Source: Dicaeum eximium | Lineage: Eukaryota > Chordata > Aves > Passeriformes > Dicaeidae | Reading direction: 5' to 3' | Length of the DNA: 64,000 bases | Assembly: GCA_013396995.1 (NCBI GenBank) | Contig: VWZP01005794.1 | Location: 1,809,355 to 1,873,354 of the forward strand | In this document: in pieces, positions 51,621 through 64,000 of the stretch | Layout of the letters: every line of letters starts with the position of its first letter | How positions within the stretch are numbered: the first letter of the stretch is position 1 | The notes under the pieces: model-generated | What the model was told of the DNA's origin: nothing | Seen by the model: the letters and a program-made list of their open reading frames with translations, nothing else | The model's database searches: none | Program-made: the position numbers and the translations under genes

Positions 51621-52100
51621 ACAGAAAGGAATACTAAGCAATGGATTTTAATGCTAGGCTGGAAGTAATTTCAGAAAATGTGTACACATCTGAAAGCAGA
51701 TAAGCCCTTTATTTTATTAAGTAAAGGAAAAACAGATATAGAAATGTTTTAGTTGAACACAAGGAACTTGACTGAAATTCATATAATGAAAAATTAGAGT
51801 AACAGCAGCAAATTCAACACATTTTCACTCTGAAAGCAGTGTCCAGTCTTACAGTCTCAAGTCACAACCAGTCAACCTAGAATTACTATATTATTTAAAC
51901 TACAGTAATATTTGAGGCTAGGATTCTTGGATTTTGAAGCTATCGTGGTATTAAACAAAGAGAAAATGTTAAGAAATTGCATAATGCCACAAATATGGTG
52001 ACGTGCTTACAGTTATTAGTAAGTAATAAAGCAAATTTATGAGTCTTATACAAGGATTCAGGGGTAGAAGAAGAAGAAAATAAAAAAGACAAGAGAATGG

Positions 52101-52133
52101 TTATGTAAGCAAACCCAAATTTTGCTTACATAA
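52101..52133. repeat. Perfect hairpin, 13-bp stem with 7-base loop
   Basis: TTATGTAAGCAAA (52101-52113) is exactly complementary to TTTGCTTACATAA (52121-52133), with CCCAAAT as the loop. The right arm, extended to 21 bases, is duplicated in tandem at 52144-52164. Confidence 0.92.
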
Positions 52134-52164
52134 AAATTAAAAATTGCTTACATAAAAATTAAAA
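52122..52164. repeat. 21-bp tandem duplication overlapping the hairpin arm
   Basis: TTGCTTACATAAAAATTAAA is present at 52122-52141 and 52144-52163, and both copies extend one further A. The period is 22. A T-run follows at 52171-52182. Confidence 0.92.
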
Positions 52165-55100
52165 TTTTAAATTTTTTTTTTTTAACTTGAAAGTGGTAGT
52201 ATTTGTGTAGCTATTTTATCAACTGCTTGCTTAGAATGTTTATGCAAGGGTTGAGCTTAGCACTTATTTATTTTAACTGAACGTTAACTTATTTTAGCCT
52301 TATCAGAGTTTTAATAAAATTATTACAATGTGTTAAGTAACATCACTATCCAGTGAAAACATAAACATAGCTTCACCTCAATTTTCATGGTTTTAGCTAC
52401 TTGGTGGTCTGGGAACCCTTCATGAATCGGAGATGAATGAAGTGAAAATTGTGCAATTGAACCAAAGGACTTTGTTAAATTTAAGGCACTGCCTTTTGTT
52501 TTCTTGTAAAATATCCCTATTTTCTACAAATATTTAACACTTTCGGCAAAAGACAGATGGACTAGATACTAAGTTTTGCAATAATTTGGTTTGCATCCCC
52601 AAATAATCTGTGAAATCTTATGCTCTAATTTCAAACTAAATTGTCTACATCAAGCACTGAAAGTCCATGTTTTTTTCTCACTTTGGCGCTCAAGTTTTTT
52701 CTCTCCATACGTTAAGTAAATAAAAATTAGCATGTTTCATTGTCTAGCCAGATTCTGGAAATGCTAATATGTAAATCTACATTTAGAACAGAATTAGAAA
52801 AAAGTTTAGTGGAATCTTCTTAGATATTTTAGTTATATTTACTGCAGTTGCTTCTGCTAATATTTTATGTGGTTTTCTGTTATGCATATGAGAGCATTGC
52901 TAACAGATATTTCTGCATACTCAGGCTATAAATATGTAACTTTTCCTTGTTTGATGCTACTTATTTATATGGTAAAAGTATGAGCTACCTCATCTCTGTC
53001 TTTGTTCTTCTGACCTGACCTATGGGGATGAATCAGAAGTTCTGGGCAAACTAAAATTTTATAGTGCACAGTGTTTTGGAAGATTTACTGGATTGGGCAC
53101 AATGACATCAAAACATAGCTGTGCTGTTTAAAGGATCATCCTGACCATGAAAACAGTGCAGCTTTTATTACAGGTCAGGCCATGCCAAAGAGCAGTTTCA
53201 TACCAGAACCCCCTAAATGACACTTGGGTTAAGTTCAGGAAAAGTTTGGGTTAATGATGAGCTTCATGTGATTTAGGCTACAACAGGGTTTAAATTTGTA
53301 TGAATATATATATTTTTAAATTTACTACAGCTCACATAGTTTCCATATCAGTATATACAAACCACCCTGTTACCTTGATCAGAGGGAGCATAGAGTAATT
53401 GGATGGTCAGATGCAAAGATGGGAGGACTCAAAAAAAAAAAAAAACAACCCAAAAAGCAGCTGTCCAACTTTCAAGAGAGCACACAGAGCTCATGATTGC
53501 AAACAGATGGGATGCTTCTCATGGTCTTTCTCATTTCACATGCATAACAGCATCGGCCTTATTTTGTGTTTGCTTAGAACATTTATTTATAGCAAATTAG
53601 AGCTTTTGCAGAGATTGTCAGTGTTGTTCTTGGGTGTTATTTTCTGTAAATTGGAAAGTTGTATGTAATCTCATCATACTTATGTTTCTTGAGGTTCAGT
53701 GGCTTTTCCTAGAACAATATCGCATAATATGGCAAACAGGATATTGGAATGAATGGGCCATGTGATGGATTCAGTTATGCTGTATTTAATCTCCTTTTGT
53801 TAAGGAAAAGTCGATCCTTTGCATTTTCATTTACTTCAAGTGCTCTCGCTTCTAACATTTATTTTGCAAATACATCAAGAGAAGGCAACATTTAATTCTG
53901 ATATTTTTGGGGTATGACATTGGTTTTATTTAAATTGTGTTCTGTCAAAAAAAAAAAGGTCAGAATTGTTTATCTTTCATTTTTGTTTTGAGATGAATGC
54001 AAACAGGAGAAATGAGGGTTTTGCCATATTTCTTTGTGTGTCTTGTGAATAGAAGAGTGACAAAGGATTCTTCCATGCATTAATGTGAAACTGGACCAAT
54101 TACAGCCATACACATAGAACATTCCTGACAGAAACGTCTTATTCACCAACAGCATAAGTGTTCCAATTGAAGTATCTGAAGTTCAGGATGAGATGCCTAA
54201 TTTACTCTGACAGAGTTGACAATTTATCTGAAAACAAATTCTATGAAACCTGCAGACTTCTCTCCTTAATTACATTTTAGTAAACAAGCACAACATAGTC
54301 CTATGAATACTAAGAGCTTTCAAGATATTCAGCAGAGCTTCTCAAAAGAACAATAATAAATGGTTTTCACATAAATTCAGGGAGGCTAAGGTATTCAGAA
54401 TTAAAAATAAATAAAGAAAAACAAGTACCTTTCTTTTTGTCTGACTTGGTTGAGAGGATTTGAGGTAAAAGCACAAATCAGTCACAAAATATTTTAAAAT
54501 AGTTCCAATATGGTGAAATTAAGCTTGCAACAGGTAACTGTTTGTTTCAAACCACATTATTTATTGCTCCTTTATGAGGTAGTTTAAATGTTCCATTGGA
54601 AAAAAATATTCAGAACTGAGCTTTGAAATCCGTGAGTGCTTTGCTTGAATGATGAAACCAAGATTTCAAATTGATTAGATCTTTGCTGAAAAATACCAGT
54701 ATTATCTTTTTCTGTGTTTTTAAGAAAACATCTTTATAAATTCTTCTTGTCAGTAGACTAGAGACAGCATATAGTTCACAATATTAAAATAATGTCAGAA
54801 CACAGAGTGCAAGTGCCATAGGCTTTAAAAGCAGACAGCAGCTATGTAAGGAGTGATAGAGAAAGGGTCATAGAGATTCAAATAAATTTATATGATATAA
54901 ACAGAAATTAATGAGTCCTATATTTAGGAAATAAAAAAGTTCTGGTGCTCTGACAGGTTTCAGCCACATATTTTAAATTAGATCTCAAAATTTATAGTAG
55001 TACAATCTAAATGATTCAGAGAGGAATAAAAATTGAATGTCCGTTTTCAATCAAGTTTGCAGCTTAAAGAACTGCAAAAACCATTAATGTTTTCATTAGT

Positions 55101-56929
55101 GATCCTGTCATTCTTTCTTGAATGCCATCACAGCATGTATTTGCCTATTTTCATCAACAATGTTTCTGAACAAGGTTTGTCATGAATCTCACACAAGATG
55201 CCCTTTTCTAGTCTACGGAAGTGAATCAAAGTTTTACAATAATATGTCAATTTATCATAAGTGGCTGCTGCTCAGCAAACATTCTTTATGCATTTTCTGT
55301 GTAGGAATGTCTTCTTTATATTAAGTTTTCTTAATATTAAGTTTGAAACGTTCTGAGTTATTAAGCAATTCAATAACCATTTGACTAATAAATTCTTGGG
55401 TTGAAAACTCAATCCCTACCTGTTAAACTATTCCTTTATCAGCATATAAGAACATTTGTTTCTCTTAAGAAATTACCTTCACTTGTAATATCTTCATGAC
55501 ACTAGATTTCCCTAAGTGACTGTCATCTTTTTGAAAGCTTTCTGCTAGATCAAAGTACAAGATAAAAATGAAATTACATCAATGAAAGGAACTATTCATA
55601 TGGAATGAATCACTTCAGTAAAATCTTCACTAATAGAGACTATCTTTAAAAGCCTTGTGAAAAAAGTATTGATTTTTTGGTTGAAATTTGCCAAGGTTTT
55701 TGCTGTGAACACATTTAGTCTCCTCTTGCAACTTAGGATAAATGTAACAAATGGTATGAAATGTGAGGAAATAAAACTTTGGTTTGTAATATATACTTAG
55801 AAGACTTTGAAGTTGGTACATATAATGGTATAAAATATTTCTGCTCAATAGATAAAGGCAAAAGTATTATACTGAAAGCAAACACAATGTTGTCAGAATT
55901 CCTTATACTAAACTTTCAATTTTTTGTGCACGCCAGGGGCTATTGTGCAGACCAGGGGCTATTACTTTTATTCTTTTTTTTCTTAACATGGCATAACAAG
56001 CCTGATATTTTTAAAACTCCTTGTGATACTTTTCATTACAGTAAATGGGAAACATTGACATTTTAATTTCATTTAATATGCCTGTTAACAGATCTGTGTG
56101 GCAATCCACATGAATATCAAACTGCCAGTAATTTCACAGTTTAACTGTACACTGATTTTACTTGAGATTATCCTCTAACACTGCAGATATAATTGGATAC
56201 TGAAGACTTTCTTGCTTTTATGAAAAATAAGTTAAATGGTATAAATATTATTTCAGACATAGTCTTCTGTAATATTTTTTGTCATGAAGTCACTTGACAG
56301 TAGTCAGTGTGTTTTACCTTGGTCTATAAATCTGCTATAATTCTTGTGCATGCAGGACTGTAGTTACAAATGCTGAATTCACAATTATTTCCATTTGCGT
56401 CTATTTTTCCATCTATTTACTAAATTGTATAAATCATCTTTTTGTAAATCACAGTTTGAAAATTAACTCATAGTTCATAAGCAAAACAGAAAACAGTCAC
56501 ATTGTCACTTTTTAACCAGGTAGTATTTGGGAATAAAATTAGGGAGAAAAAAAAGTACTCATTTTAAAGGCAGATACCTAATTGAAATGTCTGATATAGA
56601 TGAATTCTTCTCTGAATTCACATCTAGTGAATGGAGAGTTCCACCTGTAGTCATTCAGAAGGCTATTTGAGCATATATTTGAGTTTCTCTGCTCTCTGAA
56701 GGGATCCTCCACCATACAACAAAGAAAGGCTAGGATTGGTTATCTGAAAGTGGTATGACAATAGTTTTCTCCTTCTGTGCCTGCTTAGTCCAAAGCCATA
56801 ATAAAGTCAACTTTTTACTATTTTGCTATACATAAATCTGGAACAATGAAGGGTGTTTGGGTGGGTAGCATGTACATATTTGTTTATAGCAATCAAAACA
56901 GATAGGAATTACACATGTATTTCCATACA

Positions 56930-57155
56930 GAGCTCTCCTAGCCTGTCCTCGTAGGAATGATGTTCCAGTCCCTTAAATATATTTGTAGCTCTCTCCAGTA
57001 TGTCCATGTGTCCCTGGCACTGAGGGACCCAGAAATGGATGCAGAGCTCCAGGCAGGGCACCACCATTGCTGGTTACAGGGGAAGGACCATCTTCCTCAA
57101 TTCCCTGGAAATCCTTTGCTCTATGCAGCCTATTCATTCCTTCACAACCACTAAA
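56930..57155 (-). mobile_element. CR1 LINE fragment, minus strand
   Basis: The plus strand shows AGCTCTCCTAGCCTGTCCTC, GTTCCAGTCCCTTAAATATA, CCTGGCACTGAGGGACCCAG, AAATGGATGCAGAGCTCCAG and GCAGGGCACCACCATTGCTG. This is the complement of the CR1 region just upstream of its 3' end. Both ends are lost. The 65-codon plus-strand frame and the 62-codon minus-strand frame here are repeat by-products. Confidence 0.88.
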
Positions 57156-58830
57156 CAGCAAACTATCCTATTATTATTCATAATGTCCCATAAGTAAACA
57201 GTAAAACATCAAAATTACCAATTTAATATAAAAATTCTTTAGACCACTTGATAAATAGTTTGAAAACATTGGCAAGAGAACTAAGTACTGCAACAGATTC
57301 CACAAAAAATTTTCAACAGTTCTAAATCTTATCCACATTTTTAGCACAGAAAAGCAAAAGCTCAAAAACCCCTCAAGATTAATAAACTGACAATGTCATT
57401 ATAATTCTGAAAGTAGGAATGTTTAATAAGTATATTGTTTGAAACAGAATAAATAAAGCTTAATGTCTTCATTGCATTAAAAATTAGATTGAACTGTTTA
57501 GAGCATCTTTCCTTTGGCTTTCTCCTGTTTTAAATTCTTAAAATATTTGAAGATAGTTACCATTGGTATGTGTATGGCAACGATCATACAACCCTTAAAC
57601 AAAAATCTAACTCTTTGTTGTGAGCCTTCAATGTTTTGTTTGCAGCAATAACTTTCATTTTCACAGAAACTAAGAAAATCATTACAGACTAATCCACTCA
57701 TTCTCTAAAAAGCAATATAAAACAGACCAGGATCCTAAAAGAAAAACCCATTTGATTCTGAGTATTGACAACCAATGCAAATGTGGTTCTCAGAACACAT
57801 TATTCAAAAAAAGCTCTATATTTGTCAATGGCCCTGTTTTAAATCTCAGTCCTCCAACACAGACTGCTTTGCAGCTGTAAGCTTTTCCCCTGAAACGGCA
57901 GGTGAAACTCACTCTGTGCAGTGCTACAAGACACATCCAAACTGCTCCACAGCAGTGAATACAAAACTAAATACAAAGGCATTTACTGCTTGGAGGTCAG
58001 AAATGGAATAAGTACACACCCTGAAAAGCTGGAACTCTTCTGACTTTACTAATAAGCAGTGACACAAGCTTACTGGATGCTTACTAAAAAAAGCCCACAA
58101 CCCCCCAAATTTTACAACTTACTCACTTGAGTACAGCATTAGTGCACCAAATGAATCCAATGGCAGCAAGACAGATTGACAGTGCTCAGTATTTTCAACT
58201 GAATTGTGGTTTCTGATTGCAGTTGCTGAACTTTCTGGTCTGTTAACATATTTTCACAATTTTTTTTGATAAATTCACATACACAGAGGAGCTTGCCCCT
58301 GTTTTACAGTCTCAGAAATATCCTTTTCTCAGTACACTCCATAATGAAGCAGCAGTTTTCTTTATTTCTAGTCAAAGGATAAGATCATAGCTACCTAAAT
58401 CAATGATAAAATTTACCATATATGTCACAGGAGACTAAGGATGGATTTTAATTTCAGATTGAGAAACTTGAATTTCTGTAACCTAATGTACGTGAGTCAG
58501 CTTCTAAACTTCCTTTTTAGTAAATGATGATTTAGCTAGAACACCCTAGAAAGACATTCAGCTCAATTTGAAGCAGACACCTTAGGTGGGATTCAGCTGA
58601 TTAAACACAAACGCCTTTTGAGATACCATGGGGTGTCAAAGACATGTACAAAGAGCTGATGCATCAACTCTTGCTATAAATTGGAGATCCTAAGTGAGTT
58701 ATGACAGTGATACAATCTAATGTCCTAGGATTCTCTTCAAACTGGTTCTCATGCAGTCAGTCCAACAACTTATTCATAATTGTGTCTGCAACTATTTTCA
58801 TTGAGGATAACGGCTCACAAAGGGTCAGTA

Positions 58831-58847
58831 GCTGATGAATCATCAGC
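58831..58847. repeat. 17-bp palindrome around a TGA-A-TCA core
   Basis: GCTGATGA, one central A, then TCATCAGC, perfectly symmetrical. The core TGAATCA is close to an AP-1 type site, but the palindrome may be chance. Confidence 0.7.
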
Positions 58848-61387
58848 AAATATTCAGTTGGTAAAACTGGTGGAGGTTTCTAGTAGCCTAGATGAAGAGC
58901 TCATGAGCATATAAAAGCCTGGAAATAGCTGACAAATATCTACATATTACACCGCTCTTGAGCCTTACTTGCTTCTTCTGCCATGTCTAGATTTCAGTCC
59001 ACTCCTGAGTGCATAGCATTGCACGAATAAGCAGATTTTCTAATGTTCTTCTTTCCCTGTTCCCTGCTGTTTATCTTTTTGTCCACCTCTACATTCCTCA
59101 TCTTCTGCTTCTCCCTTAGATCCCAGCCAGAGGACAGACAGTAACTGCACTGTGACACACTCTGCAGTCACAGGAACAGAGAGCATCACAGGCAATGCAG
59201 TGTTAATCCTGACAGTGACTGTTCTAGCATGGAGATCTGACGTTATCAAACAAGCAGACTGAGGCAGAGCCAGCCACTCCAGTCATAAGATGGAGAAATT
59301 AATTTTTGCTGTCCTTTATGATTGCTGATTTTTACTGGGTTTTTGGATATGTCAACTGCTTACATAATTTGATGTATAAAATTTCTTTAAGAAGAAAAAA
59401 TAAATAAAATGTCTCTGGTCTGCATGGAATAAATTGAACATACAAAAATCATCCTGCAGTTATTCTGCCTCTCATTTCTTTGATTATTACAGCTGTTCCA
59501 AAAATTTTGTGTAAACCTTTTTTCAAATCCCTTCTGGGAGGCACTCTATCTGCAAACGGACATTTACTTTAGCAACATTTGCATAGTGTTGTTGTCTAAC
59601 TCATTGTCATTGCTGTCATTTTTTACTTCAGAGAACTTTTTTCCCCATACTCTTTTTACACATTGCTGGGAGAAATTCTTCTGAATGACACACCGTCAGC
59701 AGAAAACAATCTGAAGAAGCTGACATAGGTTAAGAGCTCACTAAGCAGCTGTCTACACACAGTCTGCTGTCACTGTCCTATCTCTTCCTAAGGTGCATAA
59801 AATACTAGATTAAAAAGAAATGCACTTTGCTTCTATTTTAATACCACTCACACTAAATATCAGGCCCTTTTTGAAACCTCTGTTTTTCCACGAGCTTGTT
59901 GTCTACTGTGATCTGAAACATATTATTACACAAGCCAAGTCCATTTCCATTCATTTTAAGTGAAGTCAAATATGTGCCAATTAAAAGATAAAGACTAGGG
60001 AGATTAATGCTTGAGATGTTTTTAAATGGCTCTGACGACATTTGGAGGTTGCTATAGTGAACACTTACCTGGAGTTCAAAGGAAAGGGGATGCAGAATTC
60101 CTTTCTGTAAGAGAAGCACCCTTTGAAAGGGAAGTAGCCGCTTTTTTCAGAATTTTTAGGTATATTTTTATTTCTGATACTTGCTCCTGATGTTTCTCAC
60201 AGTAATCCTTGATAAATTCAACCCAATGAGGGAGCTGTAACATAGGAAAAATTCTACTATATATTTAACGATAGGTGGAATTCTCATAATCTTGTTAAAT
60301 TATTATTTTCCAAAATGCATGGCCTGGATAAATTTTTTTTTTAAAAATTAAACGTTTCTTTAATTTTCTTGCTTTGCTTTCAACTAAAACAGTAGTTTAA
60401 AAAATCGTAATTAAATTTTAAAATTTTTGCACTTTTTTTTAAAACTGTATTTATTATTTACTTTTAATATCCATATGTGTAGTGTTCTGTGTAAAAACAA
60501 GGTGATTTACGACTGATATGTTCAATATGTTTCTGTAGTCAATATATTTCTGTAGCCAATCAAAGGAAGATTATGATACTCAATTCTATGGGGTCATTGA
60601 TGAGCACTAGGAAATAATGATGAGTGCTCATGGATAATCAGAAGTGAGTAAAAAGAAGAATTAGAAAGCAAATTATTCAAAATAGTGTGATGAGAAGGTG
60701 CTTTTACTCCTGTTAGTAAAAGTGGTTTGAGTTCAAATGATTTTTTAATAACTTTTTATTTCAGAAGCTGACATTTTCATTTCTCTCATATTTTGTACTA
60801 AATGTTTGTAAAACTAATTTAGATAATTTGAGAAAATATTACAATGTTTAAATGTTATTTATAAAATAAAGGAGGTATTCTTCTTACTTATTTTTAGCAC
60901 CTAACTTATAAAGTCTGCTACTGACAGTGACTCAGAACCTGGGAATTTCCCTGTTTTGACAATGAGGGAAACAATGAGAAGTAAAAGCAACCCTTAAATT
61001 TAAACACCTGAATTAGATGCCTAACCTTAACTTCTAATTATTAATATTTCTCAGAATTATGAACAGTCAAAACACTCAGAATTCTGCTCACTTTTATGGC
61101 TATTTCTGTTCACCTTATTTAGTCTGCTCCACGATTAGTCACAGGAGAAATTAACAATGTGAGTAAAATTTTTAGTGACTGTATCATTCCCAGTGATATC
61201 TAAACAGTGAAAAAAAAGGCAGTAAACAGAATGTAAAAACAAATACCTCTGCATCTTTGTCTGAGGAATGCCCTTATTTAAACTTATTAAAAGTTTGCCC
61301 TTATTTAAACTTGTTTGAACTTATTAAAAGTTCAAATGGCTATATATTTGTGTTTGTAAAAGTTTCTGAGATAATTTATTTTCAGTG

Positions 61388-61452
61388 CTATATATTTTAT
61401 TATATATAAGTATAATATATATTATATATATATGCAATATATATTATATATT
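61388..61452. repeat. TA-rich simple repeat, self-complementary
   Basis: Alternating TA blocks with occasional interruptions form several overlapping palindromes. Likely unstable and polymorphic. Confidence 0.85.
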
Positions 61453-61540
61453 TCAGGTCAAAAGACTTAAATTTCAGGATTCTGCCTTTGGGAACTATAT
61501 TCTATAAACAACATAACCTAACCACTACTTTTAAAAATAA

Positions 61541-61660
61541 TAAAAAAAAAAAACCAAACCAAACTACACTAACAACAACAACAACAACAAAACAAAAACA
61601 AAACAACAAGAAAAAACCCAAAGAACACCAAAATAACAATAAAAAACCCAAAAAACCATA
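61541..61660. repeat. A-rich region with (AAC)n microsatellite
   Basis: A 12-base A-run, CAAA units, then about six AAC units (61571-61588) and further CAAAA/CCCAAA units. Entirely A and C with rare G or T on the plus strand. Confidence 0.9.
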
Positions 61661-64000
61661 GCTTAAATTGAAATTGATAAATTGATAAAGCAGGTATAGG
61701 ATGCACTTCTAGATGCTTTTATTTTTCTATGGTTTTGGCCAACTCTGTTGGATTTCCACCTTCATGGCAGAGTTTATTTTGCAGGCCATCCTTTGGCTGG
61801 TATAGAACAGCCTGAAGGAGTAACTCTCAGTTGCAATACATATATATTGTCACTCCAAGTTATCTCTCGGCATTCCTCACAAGCCTGCTGTAACGCAATC
61901 TGTCTTCCTGTCAGCTGGACCCTGCTTCCCCCAAGCACTGCATCAGTCTTTCTACCATTCTGTGATTTTTTAAAGGTAAACCACAAGGCTAGCAGCCATG
62001 ATAAAATGTATAGGACTGGTGGCATCACTCTCTCCATTCAGTCAGGAAGAAAAGGCTCATTACAAAAAGGGCATTATGGCCAGTATTTCAGAGGGGCCAA
62101 ATCTGTTTTTTGTACCTGTACCTGTGCCTCGTGTGAATACTTACAGGAATTTATTTAATCACAGGAATGAATGGACATGTTATTTGTTTACTGACACCAA
62201 GTTTACTCATACAGAGGCATAATGTTCGATGGCAAAATCCAAAGAGAAGATCTGTCAGAGTGCGAGGAGAGAAGCTTTCCCATCTCCACTCCCCAAATAC
62301 TCATCCATAATCTTTGTAAGAAAAACTGAAAGACCTAGAGATAAAAATAGGCTTCTCAAATCTTAGGGATCGTTTGAGATAAATCCCAATAATTTATGGT
62401 TCTGAAAGTGACACAATGCTATTGAACCTACTTTTAAAAAGAAAAAAATCGCAAACATGTACATTAACTCTTACAACTTAGAAGATGACCTCTTTTAGAA
62501 GAAAAACAAAAAAACTATCTCAGTGATTCAGCACAAGTATAGGTTATGCCATGATAATACAAACTGTAGGGTTTTTTTTCTATAATTCCTGCTTACATTT
62601 CAATTCTTTACCGTGTCTTCCCTCTTGCCCTTGTCTGCTCCCCCTTCCCCAACTTTTCATTAGTTCACAGTTTTACCGACTTCTATTATGCCTGTTCTCT
62701 GCCATCTAATTTCCAGACTAAAAGGTTTTTCTCTCCAAACTTACTAATTTGTTATGTGAAAGCATTCAGTTCCTTTTATCTTCAAATTATTTGAATGAAA
62801 GGACATTAATTTGATTTCCTTGGAGTCAGTGGAAGGGTGTGTTACATTTTTCCTTGCTCTTTTGGTTAAGAATTCTACATATTACATACTCTGGTATTTT
62901 GGGGAGGAAATGCATTTTTTCTTTTGGAAGAGAAGATGTCAGAAAATCAAGTTTGGCTTTTTGATATAGATTTTAATTTGGTGCTGCTCTTTCATTAGAA
63001 TAAATTAAGAAATTATTCAAAATTAATTTTATGCTGTATCACAATTAAAGTAAACTATTGAAACCAGGGTTTAAAGACAAATGTTTCCAGACAGAAATAC
63101 CAAATTATTTATTTGTTTTTATTGCAGACATAATTTCTATCTAGAACTGAGATTCATTCAATATGTAACTACTTCAAGAAGCAATTTCTAAATAAAAAAG
63201 GCACAAAACACAGACTAAAAGACTGCATATATATAATGATGCAGACATGTGAAAATAATAAGTAGATAGAAACATAAAAAGATTGCATTTCTATTTAATC
63301 CTACCAGTTCCATACTATTGGAGATTAAGTAATATTTATAATATTTTATACTGCTTCTAACACTGCAATAAGCTTTTAAAACCAAACAGAAAATGAGACA
63401 CTACATAAATTAAGGATTCTATTGGATATCTTTCAAAGACATTATGCTAATTTTCCCAAGAAGAAAGACAGAGAAGGATGTGCCAGACTGAAAACATCAG
63501 TTCAAATAAATTATTGTCCTGACACATAAAACTTGAAGCAAAATTGCATATTCACGACTAAGGAAGGATGTTTAAGGAGTAATGATACTCAGCTAAGATT
63601 TAGAAAGCCCTAGGTGAACTTTCTCTTCTGAAAGATTGCATTAGTAGGACAGCTACATAAATTTGAAGCCTGATTTAAAAACAAGAAAAAGGAATGAAGC
63701 ACCCAAAGTGTGACTTCAATTGAATTTAGATACCAAGTGCCCGAATTCTATTATTAAAAATCTGTGTAAACTAATGATGACCATTGAAGTGCTAAAAAGT
63801 TTCTTATTTATATATTTCATTAGTTAATTGTTTAATTTTACCTGAGTGTTCACCTGACATTATTCTTATGCGTGTACCTTCAGTCCTGAAAACCAATTAC
63901 CAATTTGGCAATCAGATCATTCAGTAATGATCCAAAGCTCATTATTCTATCAATCAGGTCTTACTTTGTGTAGGAACTCCAGTTAGAGCCAGAGCTTTCC

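Larger units (their letters stand above)
50777..56929. other. Intronic sequence, mostly unique
   Basis: Holds the possible LTR at 51.2-51.6 kb and the hairpin at 52.1 kb. An A-run at 53431-53445 and another at 53947-53957 are isolated homopolymers. No exon was found. Confidence 0.5.
12611..64000 (-). other. CSMD1: CSMD1 intron preceding the exon (partial, at least 51 kb)
   Basis: The region to the right of the exon is inferred to be the 3' part of the preceding intron. The exon before it should encode the N-terminal half of CUB 2, and I looked for that peptide on the minus strand without success. The 5' CSMD1 introns of vertebrates are known to be very long, so an exon-free 51 kb is expected. 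A separate small gene or non-coding RNA cannot be excluded by eye. Confidence 0.75.
57156..64000. other. Intronic sequence with simple repeats
   Basis: Contains the palindrome at 58831-58847, the TA- and AAC-rich repeats at 61.4-61.7 kb, and long frames on both strands at 61748-62158 without recognisable domains. No known interspersed repeat was recognised in the last 6.8 kb. Confidence 0.5.

Noticed and set aside
46520..57155. The two minus-strand CR1 pieces at 46.5 and 56.9 kb as one split element
   Set aside because: On a minus-strand CR1 the part nearer the 3' end should have the lower coordinate, but here the 56.9-kb piece is the more 3' one. They are separate insertions.

Overview
This is a stretch of bird nuclear DNA, most likely from a songbird or another neoavian. 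It carries CR1 LINE 3' ends with their octamer-type tails, and several endogenous retrovirus (ERV) LTR families I recognise from avian genomes. There is no bacterial gene organisation, and nearly all the short open reading frames are chance or lie inside repeats.

The only real coding sequence I can support is one 113-bp exon on the minus strand at 12498-12610. It encodes the C-terminal part of a CUB domain and matches the second CUB domain of CSMD1, a giant CUB/Sushi membrane protein of neurons and epithelia. The splice sites, reading frame and codon phases all agree. The window is therefore best read as the inside of CSMD1: 12498-1 is the start of the following intron, and 64000-12611 is at least 51 kb of the preceding intron. 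I did not find a neighbouring CSMD1 exon, which fits the very large introns at the 5' end of this gene.

The rest is AT-rich intron with old repeats. CR1 fragments on the plus strand lie at about 10.4, 25.2, 30.2, 35.3 and 49.1 kb, and on the minus strand at 16.1, 46.5 and 56.9 kb. Solo or partial LTRs on the plus strand lie at 9.1, 22.5, 35.9, 36.6, 49.3 and 50.3 kb, and on the minus strand at 7.8 and 18.3 kb. There are weaker candidates at 8.8 kb (plus) and 51.2 kb (minus). I saw no gag, pol or env reading frames and no primer-binding sites, so these are solo LTRs or fragments. Most LTRs lie antisense to CSMD1. Simple repeats (A-runs, AAC, TA, TTTA), a 37-base assembly gap at 10224-10260 and several perfect hairpins make up the remainder.

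I found no previously undescribed multi-gene system. The points most worth a second look are the CSMD1 exon, the two LTRs that sit directly at CR1 3' ends, three LTRs that share a 3' part but differ in their 5' parts, the long GC-rich LTR in the intron, and a 13-bp perfect hairpin whose right arm is tandemly duplicated (52101-52164).
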